In this document: positions 54,134 to 62,002 of the stretch, in pieces | How the letters are laid out: the number at the start of each line of letters is the position of its first letter | Numbering within the stretch: the stretch's first letter is position 1 | Assembly (NCBI GenBank): GCA_017308375.1 | Contig: JAFKEW010000041.1 | Coordinates: 62,001-126,000 of the forward strand | Origin: Alphaproteobacteria bacterium | GTDB lineage: Bacteria; Pseudomonadota; Alphaproteobacteria; Micropepsales; Micropepsaceae | DNA: 64,000 nt | Reading direction: 5' to 3' | Translations under genes and position numbers: made by a program | Notes under the pieces: model-generated | What the model was told of the DNA's origin: nothing | Database searches by the model: none | What the model saw: the letters and a program-made list of their open reading frames with translations, nothing else

Positions 54134-56368
54134 TCAACGCAGGAGAATTTCCGCGAAAGCGTGATCCTGGCTCTGCCAGACCTTCTGCATTTTCCATCCT
54201 GCGCGTTTGGCGAGATCCAGAAATCCGGCGACGGAATATTTGTGAGAATTTTCGGTATGGATCGTCTCGTCTTGCTCGAACCTGAATTGGTGGTTTCCCA
54301 TTCTGACGATTTGTTCGCATGTGCTGCGCAGGTGCATTTCGATGCGCGATTTTTCTGCATTCCAGATTGCCTGATGGGTAAATCGTTCAGGGACGAAAGT
54401 GCCCGCCAATTCGTGATTGATCCGTACCAGAATGTTCTTGTTGAAGGCTGCGGTAACACCCTCGCCATCATTGTAAGCGCGAAGAAGTGTTTCGATCGGC
54501 TTGATAAGGTCGATGCCGACAAGCAGTTGCGCATTTGTCCCAAGTCCGAGGCGTATGCGCTGCAGAAAGGCTTCCGCTTCACTGGTTGTGAAATTTCCGA
54601 TCGTCGATCCCGGAAAAAATCCCAGCCGCGGCAGGCCGGCCAGACCGGCTGGAATATGAAGCGTGTCTTCCAGATCGGTCACGATTCCTTCGATACGGAG
54701 ATCGGGAAATCGTTCGGCCAGTTTTGCGATAGTATTTTCCAGATGTGCCCCACTGATATCGGCAGGGATGTACGCTGAGAGCGTATCGATCCGTTCCAGA
54801 AGTTGCAGGCCTTTCGTCGCCGATCCGGCCCCCAGTTCGATCAGTGCGGCGCCCTTCGGTATCTCCGCCTTCAACTCGGGTGCCATGGTTTGCAGCAGTG
54901 CGATTTCAGTTCGCGTCGGGTAATATTCTTCGAGTTCGCAAATACGGTCGAACAGGCGTGAGCCTTCCTCGTCATAGAAATATTTGCTATCCAGCCGCTT
55001 TTGCGGTTGGCTGAGGCCGCTTACAACATCCTGCAGAAAACCGTTTTGCGCGGTGGTGTGTGTTTTGCTCCGCTGCGATGATGAAATATCACTGGCAAGG
55101 CGCAGGCCGGAAAATTGCCAGCGCTGATGAGGATGGAAAAAATTGCGGTAGGTGGCACGAATATGGGCCTCAGGTGTCACACAGGAGCCGCCACGCAGGA
55201 CCATCTGGTTGATCATGAATTTTCCATTGTACTCGCCAACGGCACCACTTGCGGCCTGGAATCCGGGATATGGAGAATAGGGGCTTTGCGTCCATTCCCA
55301 GACATCGCCGAACATCTGGCGCATATGGCCTTGCCCGCAATCTGCTGCAGGGCGCAGAAGACCGCGCTCGCGGAAATTGCCGTTGCGATGTGTGATGGTC
55401 TGCGCTGCACGTTCCCACTCGGCTTCGCGTGGAAGGCGCTTTCCTGCCCAGCGGGCGAAAGCGTCGGCTTCGTAAAAGCTGATATGTGAAACCGGGCTGG
55501 CCGGGTCCACTGGGCGTAATCCTGACAGGCTCATGGTCAGCCATTTGCCGTTTTCCTTGCGCCAATAGAGTGGCGCGGCCCATCCCTCGCTGCGGACACG
55601 GCTCCAGCCGTCGTCCAGCCAAAGAAGAGGATTTGCGTAACCGCCGTCGTCGATGAAATCCTGCCACTCACCGTTTGTGACCAGCCGGTCTGCAATGGCG
55701 TAAGGGGGCAGCATGACGTCGTGTGCAGGCCCTTCATTGTCGAACGCGAATCCGGTTCCTTCATGTCCGATCCGCGCGAGGCCTGCGCCAAACTCTACAT
55801 ATTGAAGGGGTTGAGGTGTTTGCGTTGGTGCAGCGCGAAAGGGGCGATACACCGGCGCCAGCACATTTTGCGAGAATGCGTGCAGGATATCGGTCAAAAT
55901 CAATTCCTGATGCTGTTCCTCGTGATTGAGGCCGAGCACGGTCAGCGCCATTGTCTTGTCCGGCGCATCGGTTTCCAGCACACGCAGCATCGCCTCATCG
56001 ACGTGATCGCGGTAACGCTTGATGTCTTCGCATGACGGCCTGCTTATGAGGCCGCGGGCCGGCCGCGGGTGCCTTGGGCCGACAGCCTCGTAGTAGGAGT
56101 TGAAAAGATAGCCGTAGTCCGGGTTGAACAGCCGGTATCCGGGCACATTGGCGAGAATAAACGTCTCAAAGAACCATGTGGTATGCGCGCGGTGCCATTT
56201 GACCGGGCTCGTGTCCGGCATGGATTGCAGCATCTGGTCTTCGTTTGTCAGTGGGGCAGCCAAATCCTCTGTTGCGCCGCGTACGGCCTGGTAACGGCGG
56301 ATGATGGCGCTTTCCGCCAGCGGCTCTGGTGAGGCGCGGCGTGGTTGCGATGCCGGCGGAATGTTCAT
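54134..56368 (-). CDS. EgtB-EgtD fusion: hercynylcysteine sulfoxide synthase joined to histidine N-alpha-methyltransferase
   Basis: 744 residues in one uninterrupted frame from the ATG at 56368. Residues 1-425 are EgtB: a DinB-like region with Fe ligands H59 or H62 (WHRAH) and H149/H153 (HEEQH), then the formylglycine-enzyme-like domain ending YRNFFHPHQRWQFSGLRLA. A 20-residue Ser/Thr linker follows. Residues 445-744 are EgtD: SKYFYDEEGSRLFD, SAM site LIELGAGSATKGLQLL, PGSTIGNF. EgtD trimethylates histidine to hercynine and EgtB adds the sulfur, so both early ergothioneine steps sit in one chain. The order is the reverse of fungal Egt1. No EgtC, EgtE or EgtA is nearby. Confidence 0.9.
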   Translation of the reverse strand: MNIPPASQPRRASPEPLAESAIIRRYQAVRGATEDLAAPLTNEDQMLQSMPDTSPVKWHRAHTTWFFETFILANVPGYRLFNPDYGYLFNSYYEAVGPRHPRPARGLISRPSCEDIKRYRDHVDEAMLRVLETDAPDKTMALTVLGLNHEEQHQELILTDILHAFSQNVLAPVYRPFRAAPTQTPQPLQYVEFGAGLARIGHEGTGFAFDNEGPAHDVMLPPYAIADRLVTNGEWQDFIDDGGYANPLLWLDDGWSRVRSEGWAAPLYWRKENGKWLTMSLSGLRPVDPASPVSHISFYEADAFARWAGKRLPREAEWERAAQTITHRNGNFRERGLLRPAADCGQGHMRQMFGDVWEWTQSPYSPYPGFQAASGAVGEYNGKFMINQMVLRGGSCVTPEAHIRATYRNFFHPHQRWQFSGLRLASDISSSQRSKTHTTAQNGFLQDVVSGLSQPQKRLDSKYFYDEEGSRLFDRICELEEYYPTRTEIALLQTMAPELKAEIPKGAALIELGAGSATKGLQLLERIDTLSAYIPADISGAHLENTIAKLAERFPDLRIEGIVTDLEDTLHIPAGLAGLPRLGFFPGSTIGNFTTSEAEAFLQRIRLGLGTNAQLLVGIDLIKPIETLLRAYNDGEGVTAAFNKNILVRINHELAGTFVPERFTHQAIWNAEKSRIEMHLRSTCEQIVRMGNHQFRFEQDETIHTENSHKYSVAGFLDLAKRAGWKMQKVWQSQDHAFAEILLR

Positions 56369-56537
56369 GACCCGATTATTCCTTGTGCGAAAGGTATAGT
56401 TCCTGGGAATCCCCATTGTTGTCAGAAACGGAGATAATCAAAAAGATCGGCAGTGCAATAAAGTTCCGTATTGCCGCCGGAACTGGGTGGATCATTTGTG
56501 CGTTACCGGTAGGAAATCTTTCAACGAGATCCACACA

Positions 56538-56717
56538 ATGCTGAAATGGGCATTGATATTCTTGATTGTTGGTCTGATTGCCGGTGTGTTGGGATTTACC
56601 ACCATTGCCGGTGCCTCCATCGCGATTGCCAAGCTCTTGTTCTTCGTCTTCCTGGCGTTGTTCGTGATCTTTCTCGTTCTTGGTATGTCGGCCGCCAGAA
56701 AGCTCACAAACGGATAG
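56538..56717 (+). CDS. DUF1328 family small membrane protein
   Basis: 59 residues ([20 protein letters not shown], then [20 protein letters not shown]) with two hydrophobic helices and a short basic tail, a normal-length DUF1328/YtjA protein. These are widespread, often stress-induced membrane peptides of unknown job. The start at 56538 follows a GAGAT site. It stands alone between divergent and downstream genes. Confidence 0.85.
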   Translation: MLKWALIFLIVGLIAGVLGFTTIAGASIAIAKLLFFVFLALFVIFLVLGMSAARKLTNG

Positions 56718-56879
56718 GGGCTGTCGGATAGAGGCCGTCTATCGCAATCGATAGAGATTGGATACGCGGGCATCCGGTTTCTGATTGTGGCCGGGATCTG
56801 CCTTCACTAAAGGGGGCCGCGAAGGAGGGCAGGCGGCCATGCCACGCCCGGCACAGCCCGTGGCTCGTTCGGCACTCCG

Positions 56880-56901
56880 TATAGACATAACTGTCTATAA
56901 T
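56880..56901 (+). promoter_or_regulatory. Palindromic operator with embedded -10 upstream of the enoyl-CoA hydratase operon
   Basis: TATAGACA (56880-56887), spacer TAAC, TGTCTATA (56892-56899): perfect 8-bp arms. A perfect TATAAT (56896-56901) starts inside the right arm, so a protein bound here would cover the promoter. The rest of the 295-base gap (56718-57012) shows nothing else I can name. Confidence 0.6.
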
Positions 56902-57012
56902 CTGCGCCATCTCGGCGCAAGCCTCATTCCTTGAGGCCGCGGTGGCTTGCCCAGACGGGCGGCGCGCGCAACCATGGCACAAAGTCATTCCAGAAAATCA
57001 CCGGAGAGGACA

Positions 57013-57825
57013 ATGCCAGGTCATTATGAAACGCTGTCGATTGAAAAAAAGGGCGAAGTGGATTGGGTGACGTTGAACCGTCCGGAGCGGCTGAACGCCC
57101 TGAACCCCCAACTGGTCAACGATCTCCTGGATTATTTTCAAAGCCTTTATATGGACCACTCCGTTCGTGTCGTGGTGGTCCGGGGTGCGGGGCGTGCCTT
57201 TTGCGCCGGGTTGGATCTGAAAGAATCGTCTGCCGCCGGTTCGCGGGGTGAGCGTCACGGCCCGGTTGCGGGCCTGATGAGTCAGCGCCGGATTAGCGAG
57301 ATCGTCATGCGGATGCGCCGCGCGCCACAACCGATCATTAGTCTGGTGCATGGGCCGGCCTGTGGGGGCGGGTTTGCCATCGCGCTGGCCTCCGACGTTC
57401 GTATCGCCGGGCAAAGCGCGCGGATGAACGCGGCCTTTATCCGGATCGGGCTGTCGGCCTGCGATATCGGGGTATCCTATTTCCTGCCGCGTCTGGTGGG
57501 TGTGTCCGTCGCATCTGAACTGATGCTGACCGGCCGCTTCATTCAGGCGGAGCGTGCGTTGCGCGTTGGCCTGGTGTCCGAAGTGGTGGCTGATGATGCG
57601 CTGGCCGCCGCCGCACAGCCTTATATCGACGAAATGCTGGCAACTTCACCTATCGGCCTCAGGCTGACCAAGGAATGCCTGAATATGAGCGTTGATGCCG
57701 GAAGCCTCGAAGCCGCCGTGGCGATGGAAGACCGCAATCAGATCCTCGCCAGCCAGAGTGATGATTTCCGCGAAGGCATTTCGGCATTTCTGGAAAAACG
57801 CCCGCCCTCATATCACAATCGCTGA
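57013..57825 (+). CDS. Enoyl-CoA hydratase/isomerase family protein
   Basis: 270 residues from the ATG at 57013, with GGAGAGGA upstream. Crotonase-fold oxyanion-hole segments are visible: GAGRAFCAGLDLKES and GPACGGGFAIALASD. The usual catalytic Glu positions read IRIGLSACDIG, with no Glu where hydratases have one, so hydration is not certain; isomerase, lyase or hydrolase activity is possible. First gene of a run with an SDR, a CoA ligase, a TetR gene and a nitronate-monooxygenase-like gene. Confidence 0.9.
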   Translation: MPGHYETLSIEKKGEVDWVTLNRPERLNALNPQLVNDLLDYFQSLYMDHSVRVVVVRGAGRAFCAGLDLKESSAAGSRGERHGPVAGLMSQRRISEIVMRMRRAPQPIISLVHGPACGGGFAIALASDVRIAGQSARMNAAFIRIGLSACDIGVSYFLPRLVGVSVASELMLTGRFIQAERALRVGLVSEVVADDALAAAAQPYIDEMLATSPIGLRLTKECLNMSVDAGSLEAAVAMEDRNQILASQSDDFREGISAFLEKRPPSYHNR

Positions 57826-57862
57826 AAATACGATCACCAAATCACGGGCGGAGACAACGGAA

Positions 57863-58624
57863 ATGGAAATGAGTGTCAAAGGGCGCGTCGCGCTGGTCAC
57901 GGGTGCGGGGCGCGGAATCGGGCGGGCCATCGCGCTCGCGCTGGCGGCGAACGGCGCCGATGTCGCTGTCAACTATCGGCGCGATGAGGCAGCGGCAAAA
58001 GATACTGTGCAGGAGGTTGAGAAACTGGGCCGCAAGGCGCGCGCCTACGCCGCCTCTGTTGAGAACTGGGACGAAGATGTGGCGATGGTCGCCGATGTGG
58101 TGCGGGATTTCGGCCGCATCGATATCCTCGTCAACAATGCCGGCATCGCCAGCCGGGGCCAAGCGGTGGCCGATACCGATCCGGCTGAACTGGAGCGCGT
58201 ATTGCGGGTGCATGCGATGGCACCGCATTATCTTGCCAAACTGGTTCTGCCGGTCATGCGGCAGCAGGCGCGTGGCGACATCATCATGATTTCCAGTGTG
58301 GCCACCGATCACGACGCGGCCAACGGCGCGCCCTACAATATGGGTAAAGCGGCAATGGAGGCGCTGGCGCGCACCCTTGCCAAGGAAGAACGTGCCCATG
58401 GCATCCGCACCAATATAGTCGCGCCCAGCCTGACAGTCACGGAGATGGGCAAACGGTTGATGAAGGCATCCGCAGGCGTGGAAAACATCCATGATCTTGA
58501 TGCCAAATGGCCGTTCGGCCATGTCAGCACGCCGGAAGACGTTGCCGCTGTCGTTGCCTTCCTGGTGTCGAGCGCCAATACCTATGTGAACGGGCAGCGT
58601 GTTGCCGTGGATGGCGGCGGTTGA
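57863..58624 (+). CDS. Short-chain dehydrogenase/reductase
   Basis: 253 residues from the ATG at 57863 (a Met two codons later is equally possible). The cofactor site is TGAGRGIG, with NNAGIA and the catalytic Ser (MISSVA) and Tyr-Lys (YNMGK). The residue after the second strand (NYRRDEAAA) favours NADP(H). It would act on a hydroxy- or ketoacyl intermediate of the same pathway. It sits 37 bases behind the enoyl-CoA hydratase and 11 before the ligase. Confidence 0.93.
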   Translation: MEMSVKGRVALVTGAGRGIGRAIALALAANGADVAVNYRRDEAAAKDTVQEVEKLGRKARAYAASVENWDEDVAMVADVVRDFGRIDILVNNAGIASRGQAVADTDPAELERVLRVHAMAPHYLAKLVLPVMRQQARGDIIMISSVATDHDAANGAPYNMGKAAMEALARTLAKEERAHGIRTNIVAPSLTVTEMGKRLMKASAGVENIHDLDAKWPFGHVSTPEDVAAVVAFLVSSANTYVNGQRVAVDGGG

Positions 58625-58635
58625 GGAGCAGTGCT

Positions 58636-60243
58636 ATGGGCTGGAATTACGGCGATATTCTCGATGCAATCGAGACGGTGCTGCCGGGGGATTCTCCGGC
58701 GCTGATTCATGGCGATCGCACGATTACGTGGGCCGAAAAGGGCCGGCGAACCAACAATCTGGCACGGGCGCTGATCGCCAATGGTGCCAAACCGGGTGAC
58801 AAGGTTGCGTTTTATATGCGCAACCGGCCGGAATATGTTGAGACCATGGCCGCCTGTTTCAAGGCGCGGCTGACGCATGTCAACGTCAACTATCGTTACA
58901 AGCCGGACGAAGTTTTCTACATCTTCGACAATTCCGATGCGCAGACGGTGGTCTATGGTGCGGAGTTTCGCGATACGATCGCGCAAATTCGTGACCGGTT
59001 GAGCAAAGTCCGCATATTTGTCGAAGTCAGCGATGATACGGTGGCGGACTTTGCGCTCCGCTATGAAGATTTGGCGACCACCGGCGATGGTACGCCGCTG
59101 GATATTGCGCGCTCACCGGACGATCAGTTCTTCATCTATACCGGCGGTACGACCGGCATGCCGAAAGGCGTGATCTGGACCCAGCACGACCTGCGGGAAA
59201 CCCAACTGACGGCGTTGCGCAAGCTCGGGCCCGTACCGGAAACGCTGCGGGAACTGGTGGAAGCCATCAGGCTGCAAGGGCCAGGCCCGCGAACCATTCC
59301 GTGTTGCCCGTTGATGCATGGCACCGGCATGCTGATGGCGCTTTCCACTATGCTGAGTGGCGGCTGTGTGGTCACGCTGGAAAAGCCTTCTTTCGACGCT
59401 GAAGAACTCTGGCAGGTGGCGGACCGGACCAAGGCGCAGGCGCTGGTGATCGTGGGCGATGCTTTCGCCAAGCCGATGCTGCAGGTGCTGGATGCCGCGC
59501 CCGGAAAATATGATCTTTCCAACATCGTCAATATCGTCTCCTCCGGCGTGATGTGGAGCGTGGAGGTCAAGCGCGGCCTGATCCGGCACATGCCGCAGGT
59601 GATTTTGATGGACAGTTTCGGTTCGTCCGAGGGTGTTGGCTTCGGCTCCTCCATGATGACGAAGGATGGTGAAGTTCAGACCGCGAAATTCCAGATCGGC
59701 GAACGTTGCCGGGTGTTCGATGAAAACGATCAGCCGGTTGAACCGGGATCGGGAAAGCCGGGAATTATCGCACAGGGGCCGCCCATCCCGCTCGGCTACT
59801 ACAAGGACCCGGAAAAGACCGCCCGTACCTTCAAAACCATTGGTGGCGTCCGCTATTCCATTCCGGGCGACTGGTGTGTGGTGGAAGCGGATGGTTCCTT
59901 GACGCTTCTCGGCCGTGGCAGTGTCTGCATCAACACGGCGGGCGAGAAGGTTTACCCCGAAGAAGTGGAAGAGGTTTTGAAGACCCATCCGGCCGTTGAT
60001 GACGCTCTGGTGGTTGGTGTGCCGGATGATAAATGGGGCCAGGCTGTTACGGCTGTCGTCACCCTGTCCGCTTCCGGCCGGTTCGACGAAGACGCGGTCA
60101 AGCGGCATGTGCGCGAAAAGCTTGCGGGTTACAAGACGCCGAAACGCATATTGTCCACCACCATTGCCTTGCGGGCCCCGAACGGGAAAGCCGATTACAA
60201 AGCGGCTGGCGAATTTGCCCGCCGCAGTCTGGGTGCCGGATGA
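58636..60243 (+). CDS. Acyl-CoA synthetase (AMP-forming ligase)
   Basis: 535 residues from the ATG at 58636 (GAGGAG at 58623-58628). ANL-superfamily motifs are in order: YTGGTTGMPKG (A3), GSSEGVGFG, GDWCVVEADGSLTLLGRG (A7/A8 hinge), INTAGEKVYPEEVE and the C-terminal catalytic Lys region PNGKADYK. It activates a carboxylic acid with ATP and CoA. Chain or ring preference is not readable. It is the entry step for the neighbouring enoyl-CoA hydratase and SDR. Confidence 0.94.
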   Translation: MGWNYGDILDAIETVLPGDSPALIHGDRTITWAEKGRRTNNLARALIANGAKPGDKVAFYMRNRPEYVETMAACFKARLTHVNVNYRYKPDEVFYIFDNSDAQTVVYGAEFRDTIAQIRDRLSKVRIFVEVSDDTVADFALRYEDLATTGDGTPLDIARSPDDQFFIYTGGTTGMPKGVIWTQHDLRETQLTALRKLGPVPETLRELVEAIRLQGPGPRTIPCCPLMHGTGMLMALSTMLSGGCVVTLEKPSFDAEELWQVADRTKAQALVIVGDAFAKPMLQVLDAAPGKYDLSNIVNIVSSGVMWSVEVKRGLIRHMPQVILMDSFGSSEGVGFGSSMMTKDGEVQTAKFQIGERCRVFDENDQPVEPGSGKPGIIAQGPPIPLGYYKDPEKTARTFKTIGGVRYSIPGDWCVVEADGSLTLLGRGSVCINTAGEKVYPEEVEEVLKTHPAVDDALVVGVPDDKWGQAVTAVVTLSASGRFDEDAVKRHVREKLAGYKTPKRILSTTIALRAPNGKADYKAAGEFARRSLGAG

Positions 60244-60256
60244 GCGCAAGCGGGCG

Positions 60257-60304
60257 TTGACTTCTCGCCAAGTTCTCGTACAGTGTACTCGTACACTGTA
60301 CGAG
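60257..60304 (+). promoter_or_regulatory. Promoter and 30-bp perfect inverted-repeat operator of the TetR gene
   Basis: TTGACT (60257-60262) and TACAGT (60279-60284) form a likely promoter with a 16-base spacer. The -10 lies within an exact inverted repeat: left arm 60275-60288, spacer TC, right arm 60291-60304, 14 of 14 complementary (core GTACAGTGTAC). It ends six bases before the TetR ATG at 60311, the classic position for autorepression. Confidence 0.85.
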
Positions 60305-60310
60305 ATGTGA

Positions 60311-60949
60311 ATGCCGCGCGCGCTTTCCAGGCAGGATGTTTCCGATTTCCGGGTCCGTGTGGGCGCCGCCGCAGCGGCCCTCTACGCCGAGGGGGGCGAG
60401 GGTGCGATCAGTATGCGCGAAATTGCGCGTGCGGTGGGCGCAAGCCCCATGGGACTTTACCGCTACTTTCGCGATCGCGACGCGATCATTGCCTATCTGC
60501 GCACCGATGCTTTCAATCGTTTTTCCAGCCGGCTGGAACAGGCATTCACCAGCGGCCGCGACCCGTTCGCGCGGGCGCGCGCGGTGGGCCGGGCCTATCT
60601 CGATTTCGCATTGGAAAATCCTGCTGATTACCGGCTTATGTTCGATCTCAGCCAGCCTGATGATGCAGGGGACGCGGCGCTTGCTGCTGCGGCCGGCCGG
60701 GCGGCGCACACCGTAACCCGCCATGTCGATGATCTGGTGGCGGCTGGAATCGTGAAGGGCGATCCGGAAAACATTGGGCGGGCACTATGGGCGGCTGCCC
60801 ACGGTGCGATCGTCCTTTATCTGGCGGGGCGTCTGCCCGGGAAAGCGGATGTGCGCACGCTCTATTTTGACACCATGCGGCTCGCCTTTCGTGGTGCCCG
60901 TACGCCATCCACGAATATCACTGCCATCCGAAAACGGAGAAAACCATGA
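60311..60949 (+). CDS. TetR/AcrR-family transcriptional regulator (WHG-type C-terminal domain)
   Basis: 212 residues. The DNA-binding part is ISMREIARAVGASPMGLYRY followed by FRDRDAII. The C-terminal domain (ALENPADYRLMFDL, GRALWAAAHGAIVLYLAG) matches the WHG-type TetR ligand domain. It lies just behind an exact 14-bp inverted repeat and so probably represses itself and the overlapping gene at 60946 (ATGA junction). Confidence 0.92.
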   Translation: MPRALSRQDVSDFRVRVGAAAAALYAEGGEGAISMREIARAVGASPMGLYRYFRDRDAIIAYLRTDAFNRFSSRLEQAFTSGRDPFARARAVGRAYLDFALENPADYRLMFDLSQPDDAGDAALAAAAGRAAHTVTRHVDDLVAAGIVKGDPENIGRALWAAAHGAIVLYLAGRLPGKADVRTLYFDTMRLAFRGARTPSTNITAIRKRRKP

Positions 60950-61935
60950 CCGTTCACACCAAACCGGATATACGCGTTCTGCCCGGTGCATTGGCGAAGC
61001 CGCTTTCCATTCCGGCCATCGCGTCACCGCTCTTCATCATTTCCAACCCTGATCTTGTGATCGCACAGTGCAAGGCGGGCGTGATCGGTTCTTTCCCCTC
61101 CCTCAATGCACGGCCGCTCTCGATGCTGGACGAATGGCTGGCACGCATTACCGAAGAACTGGCCGCGCACGACCGGGCCAACCCTGATCGGCCTGCCGCA
61201 CCTTTCGCCGTCAACCAGATCGTCCACAAATCCAACGACCGGCTGGAGCAGGATCTGGCGTTATGTGTGAAGTACGAGGTCCCGGTCGTCATCACGTCTC
61301 TGGGCGCGCGACCTGAGCTGAATGAGGCGGTGCACGCCTATGGCGGCGTTACCTTGCATGACGTGATTAATGTCTCTTTTGCCCGCAAGGCCATTGAAAA
61401 AGGCGCAGACGGGCTGATCGCGGTCGCGGCTGGCGCCGGCGGGCATGCGGGCACGCTCTCACCTTTCGCGCTGGTAGAAGAAATCCGTGAATGGTTTCAT
61501 GGGCCGCTTGCCCTCTCTGGCGCGCTTGCATCGGGCCGTGGTGTGCTGGCGGCGCGCGCGATTGGGGCTGATTTTGCCTATATCGGCTCCGCCTTCATCG
61601 CGACCACAGAGGCCAATGCCGCGGAAGGTTACAAACAGATGATCGCCAGTTCCGGCGCTGGCGATATTGTCTATACAAATCTGTTCACCGGCGTTCACGG
61701 CAATTACCTGCGTCCGTCGATTGTCGCCGCGGGTCTTGATCCTGATGATCTTCCGCAATCCGATCCTTCCAGGATGAATTTCGGTTCGGGCGGAAACATG
61801 AAACAGAAAGCCTGGAAGGATATCTGGGGCTGCGGTCAGGGTATCGGGCTGGTCAAGGATGTCGTGCCGGCTGCGGACCTGATTGCCCGTCTTGCACGGG
61901 AGTATGAAACGGCGCGTCGCGCAATCTGCATTTGA
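60946..61935 (+). CDS. Nitronate monooxygenase / 2-nitropropane dioxygenase-like FMN protein
   Basis: 329 residues, TIM-barrel FMN fold. Signatures are ASPLFIISNPDLVIAQCKAG, VAAGAGGHAG with the conserved active-site His, and ADFAYIGSAFIATTEA for FMN phosphate. Members oxidise nitronates, but many are misannotated enoyl-reductases or act on other acyl substrates. Translational coupling to the TetR gene and proximity to a CoA ligase, SDR and enoyl-CoA hydratase argue for a role in that pathway rather than in nitroalkane detoxification. Confidence 0.9.
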   Translation: MTVHTKPDIRVLPGALAKPLSIPAIASPLFIISNPDLVIAQCKAGVIGSFPSLNARPLSMLDEWLARITEELAAHDRANPDRPAAPFAVNQIVHKSNDRLEQDLALCVKYEVPVVITSLGARPELNEAVHAYGGVTLHDVINVSFARKAIEKGADGLIAVAAGAGGHAGTLSPFALVEEIREWFHGPLALSGALASGRGVLAARAIGADFAYIGSAFIATTEANAAEGYKQMIASSGAGDIVYTNLFTGVHGNYLRPSIVAAGLDPDDLPQSDPSRMNFGSGGNMKQKAWKDIWGCGQGIGLVKDVVPAADLIARLAREYETARRAICI

Positions 61936-61953
61936 AGCGATTTACCGGTTGAG

Positions 61954-61996
61954 CCGTGCGGGGCAGGGCGCTAGATAGAAGTCCGCTCTGCCACGG
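61954..61996 (+). other. Imperfect hairpin between the nitronate-monooxygenase-like gene and the TonB receptor
   Basis: GGCAGGGCG (61962-61970) pairs with CGCTCTGCC (61984-61992), eight Watson-Crick pairs and one G-U, with a 13-base loop. CCGT and ACGG outside extend the stem with a bulge. No T-run follows. It may end the upstream transcript weakly or form part of the receptor mRNA leader. Confidence 0.4.
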
Positions 61997-62002
61997 TTCT
62001 CC

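Noticed and set aside
56369-56416. Start of the EgtB-EgtD protein at 56416.
   Set aside because: The extra sixteen residues lack a ribosome-binding site and EgtB similarity; the ATG at 56368 is preferred.
61936-62002. Cobalamin riboswitch before the BtuB-like receptor.
   Set aside because: Only 67 bases are available and no B12-box core is readable; just an imperfect hairpin is present.
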